Positions 62,172 through 64,000 of a DNA stretch of 64,000 nt are shown one piece after another. The first letter of the stretch is position 1, and every line of letters starts with the position of its first letter. Location: the NCBI GenBank assembly GCA_050084515.1, contig CM114272.1, forward strand, positions 7,626,001 through 7,690,000, in the 5' to 3' direction. Origin of the DNA: Blasia pusilla (taxonomy: Eukaryota > Marchantiophyta > Marchantiopsida > Blasiales). The position numbers and the translations under genes are program-made. The notes beneath the pieces are model-generated. The model searched no databases. It had not been told where the DNA came from and saw only the letters and a list, made by a program, of their open reading frames with translations.

Positions 62172-62545
62172 GCTCGTGTTTGTGCACCTTTCTTTGGAAC
62201 TGCAGCCCCGCTCGTGATTCTCTCTCGCGCCTCCTCCCACTACTCGCCGTTGTGATTTTTGCTGCTCCACATCAGACCCGCCATTTCTTCATTGAGTCGA
62301 GCTCGTTATCTTGGAGATTCTGGACTCGAGTGTTTCGCTCTTGATTGCCTCACTCCCGCTCGTGTTTGTGCACCTTTGTCGAACCTGCAGCCCGCTCGTG
62401 ATTCTCTCTCGCGCCTCCTCCACTACTACTCGCCGTTGTGATTTTTGCTGCTCCACATCAGACCCGCCATTTCTTCATTGAGTCGAGCTCGTTATCTTGG
62501 AGATTCTGGACTGGAGTGTCTCCGCTCTTGATTGCCTCACCCCGC
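62172..62545. repeat. 186-bp tandem duplication upstream of the hAT-like gene
   Basis: Copies start at 62172 and 62358 and share GCTCGTGTTTGTGCACCTTT, TTTTTGCTGCTCCACATCAG and GAGCTCGTTATCTTGGAGAT with few differences. The sequence is rich in CTC/CGC and TTGTG motifs and could be the promoter or 5' leader of the transposase gene about 0.7 kb downstream. Confidence 0.88.
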
Positions 62546-63200
62546 TGCTCGTGCCTCCGTCTTCTTCTTCAGGTCTTGCATTGCTTTTGTTTGATGCGGT
62601 GCAACTTTCTTTGTTAATGCAACATTCTAGTCATTCATACTCGTGTGGAAGCTTGCAATCTTGTGATTTCATATTTCGTGAGCCTTGGTGATCTGGAGCC
62701 GCTCTTACTGTGCGGGTAGAACTCTCTCAGAACTTCTTTGTAGATCAAACTCCCTCACTTGGTCATTGTGGTTCTAATCGCGCAGATTTCTGCGGGTTCT
62801 CGTTTTGGTTATGTGGCCGATTGGCACCTTGGTGGGCCTCTCTCTCGCTCTTGCTGCGTAGTCGTGAGGCAGCTCACCCGCACATTGGCTTGCTTTTTTC
62901 CTCTTAACCCGTATTTCATTTTCCTGCTCTCAAGGGCTTCACATTGAAAGGGCCTTTGCGGTTTTATTCTATTGCTTTTGTGCTGTGGCATTTCTTCCCT
63001 TGCATTTGGTTCACAGCTGTGCAGAAATCTTAGGGTGTTGAGGCTACGATTTCTGTACTCAGTTGTATACCTCGATGTAGCTCTACACCTGTTGTATGAA
63101 CATATGTGATTCATAACCGCTTGCTGGAAATTATCCAGAAAGCTCTCATATTCGCTTTCAAGCCATTAACCGTCTACCTTTTACCTTTGTAGTTGTAGCA

Positions 63201-64000
63201 ATGGCCAAAAGACAGAGAACTATGAATGAATTTTTGTGCAAGGAGGTTCCCCAGGAACTTCAAGAGGTTATAGCTCTGTCAGGATCATCAGACGAGAGGG
63301 AAGAACAGAGTACATTGGGCAGCAATACATCCTTACCTACAAAAAACCGGCAAGCTTGGAAAGATGTGTGGTACACGATGTATGATTGGATCACATTTGA
63401 TTCTTCCACAGGAAAAATCCATTGTAAGATTTGTAGGGCAGGAAAAGGCAAGAGTGTCTTTGCTAGGGATGGTGTCAGAACGTAAGGTCTCTGGTTTTAC
63501 AGATCATGCAAAGTCAAACGAGCATGTAAAGCTCGCTTGGGCAGCTAACGGAGGTAAGAAATCCATGGCCAAGGCCATAGCTGCATCTAATCAAACCTGT
63601 GAGGTAGCTCTCCTCACTTTATTTAGGTGTGCATATTTTCTTGCCAAGGAGGCCATGCCTTTCTCTAAGTTCACAGGTATTTGCAAGTTGATGCTTTCTG
63701 TAAATGCACCTATTACTAGAGATCTTTACCAAGATGAGAAGAGTTGCAGTGAGATGTGTTTTTTTATAAGTCAGGTTTTGCTCAAAAGAACCCTTGCTAG
63801 GGTTCAAGCCTCACCATTCTTTGGAATTATGATTGATGAATCTACTGATATATCCGTGACAAGGCATCTAGTGGTCTTTGCAACCTTCATAGAAGATGGT
63901 CAAGCAGAGTGTTGTTTTTTAGGATTGCTTCGGTGTGAGTCTAAGTGTTCTAATGCTATCACAAGTAGTTTGCTCGAATTACTAAAAGATGGGGGCTTAG
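63201..64000 (+). mobile_element. hAT-like (ZNF862/DUF4371-type) transposase gene, partial, with frame break
   Basis: The first frame starts MAKRQRTMNEFLCKEVPQEL and has a CKIC zinc-binding pair (HCKICRAGKGKSVFARDG). It stops at TAA 63483-63485; in the next frame it continues at once with KVSGFTDHAKSNEHVKLAW, which provides the two histidines of a BED/TTF-type finger. That frame stays open to the window end through SPFFGIMIDESTDISVTRHL, the start of the RNase-H-like transposase core with its first acidic catalytic position (IDEST). A single-base frame slip near 63480 therefore breaks the gene, or a sequencing error mimics one. The C-terminal dimerisation region lies beyond the window. Confidence 0.85.

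Overview
This is nuclear DNA from a land plant. The evidence is two ferric reduction oxidase (FRO) genes of plant type, a root-cap-domain protein gene, GT-AG introns in every gene that can be modelled, and plant-style transposons (a Helitron with fused Rep and PIF1-like helicase, a hAT-like transposase and a non-LTR retroelement). Gene density is low, moderately GC-rich genes sit between AT-rich, repeat-laden intergenic DNA, and the gene set would fit a non-seed plant such as a bryophyte. That last point is a low-confidence inference; no species can be named from the sequence.

Layout. 1-1.1 kb: minus-strand non-LTR retroelement remnant running off the left edge. 1.1-6.3 kb: unassigned sequence with tandem duplications. 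6.4-13.3 kb: a plus-strand gene I do not recognise, assembled from nine or ten exons, mostly phase 0, and ending in a 2.1-kb exon. 13.3-17.4 kb: no convincing gene. 17.5-22.1 kb: FRO gene A, plus strand, eight exons, 750 residues. 23.9-24.3 kb: decayed FRO exons. 24.3-33.4 kb: AT-rich and repetitive DNA. 33.4-33.6 kb: a stray FRO last exon. 35.3-36.0 kb: minisatellite blocks. 37.4-41.7 kb: FRO gene B, minus strand, eight exons, 749 residues, with the same intron phases as gene A. 41.7-47.8 kb: no convincing gene. 47.8-50.3 kb: a minisatellite running into the 3' end of a secreted root-cap-domain gene. 51.9-52.4 kb: berberine-bridge-type oxidase pseudogene. 52.8-61.2 kb: a decayed Helitron. 62.1-64.0 kb: a hAT-like transposase gene preceded by a tandemly duplicated leader, cut by the right edge.

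How the genes relate. The FRO genes form a local family (A, one or two relics, then B in inverted orientation), which suggests tandem duplication followed by inversion and transposon insertion. Their products should be membrane flavocytochromes that move electrons from NAD(P)H through FAD and two hemes to ferric chelates. The root-cap gene and the large modular gene have no visible functional tie to iron reduction.

No clearly new multi-gene system is evident. The strongest candidates for something undescribed are the modular gene at 6.4-13.3 kb, whose splice sites lie inside tandem duplications; the reiterated N-terminal exon module of the Helitron; and a window-wide set of isolated near-perfect hairpins. 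Exon structures were derived by hand from reading frame, splice-site dinucleotides and phase, so they are predictions without transcript evidence.
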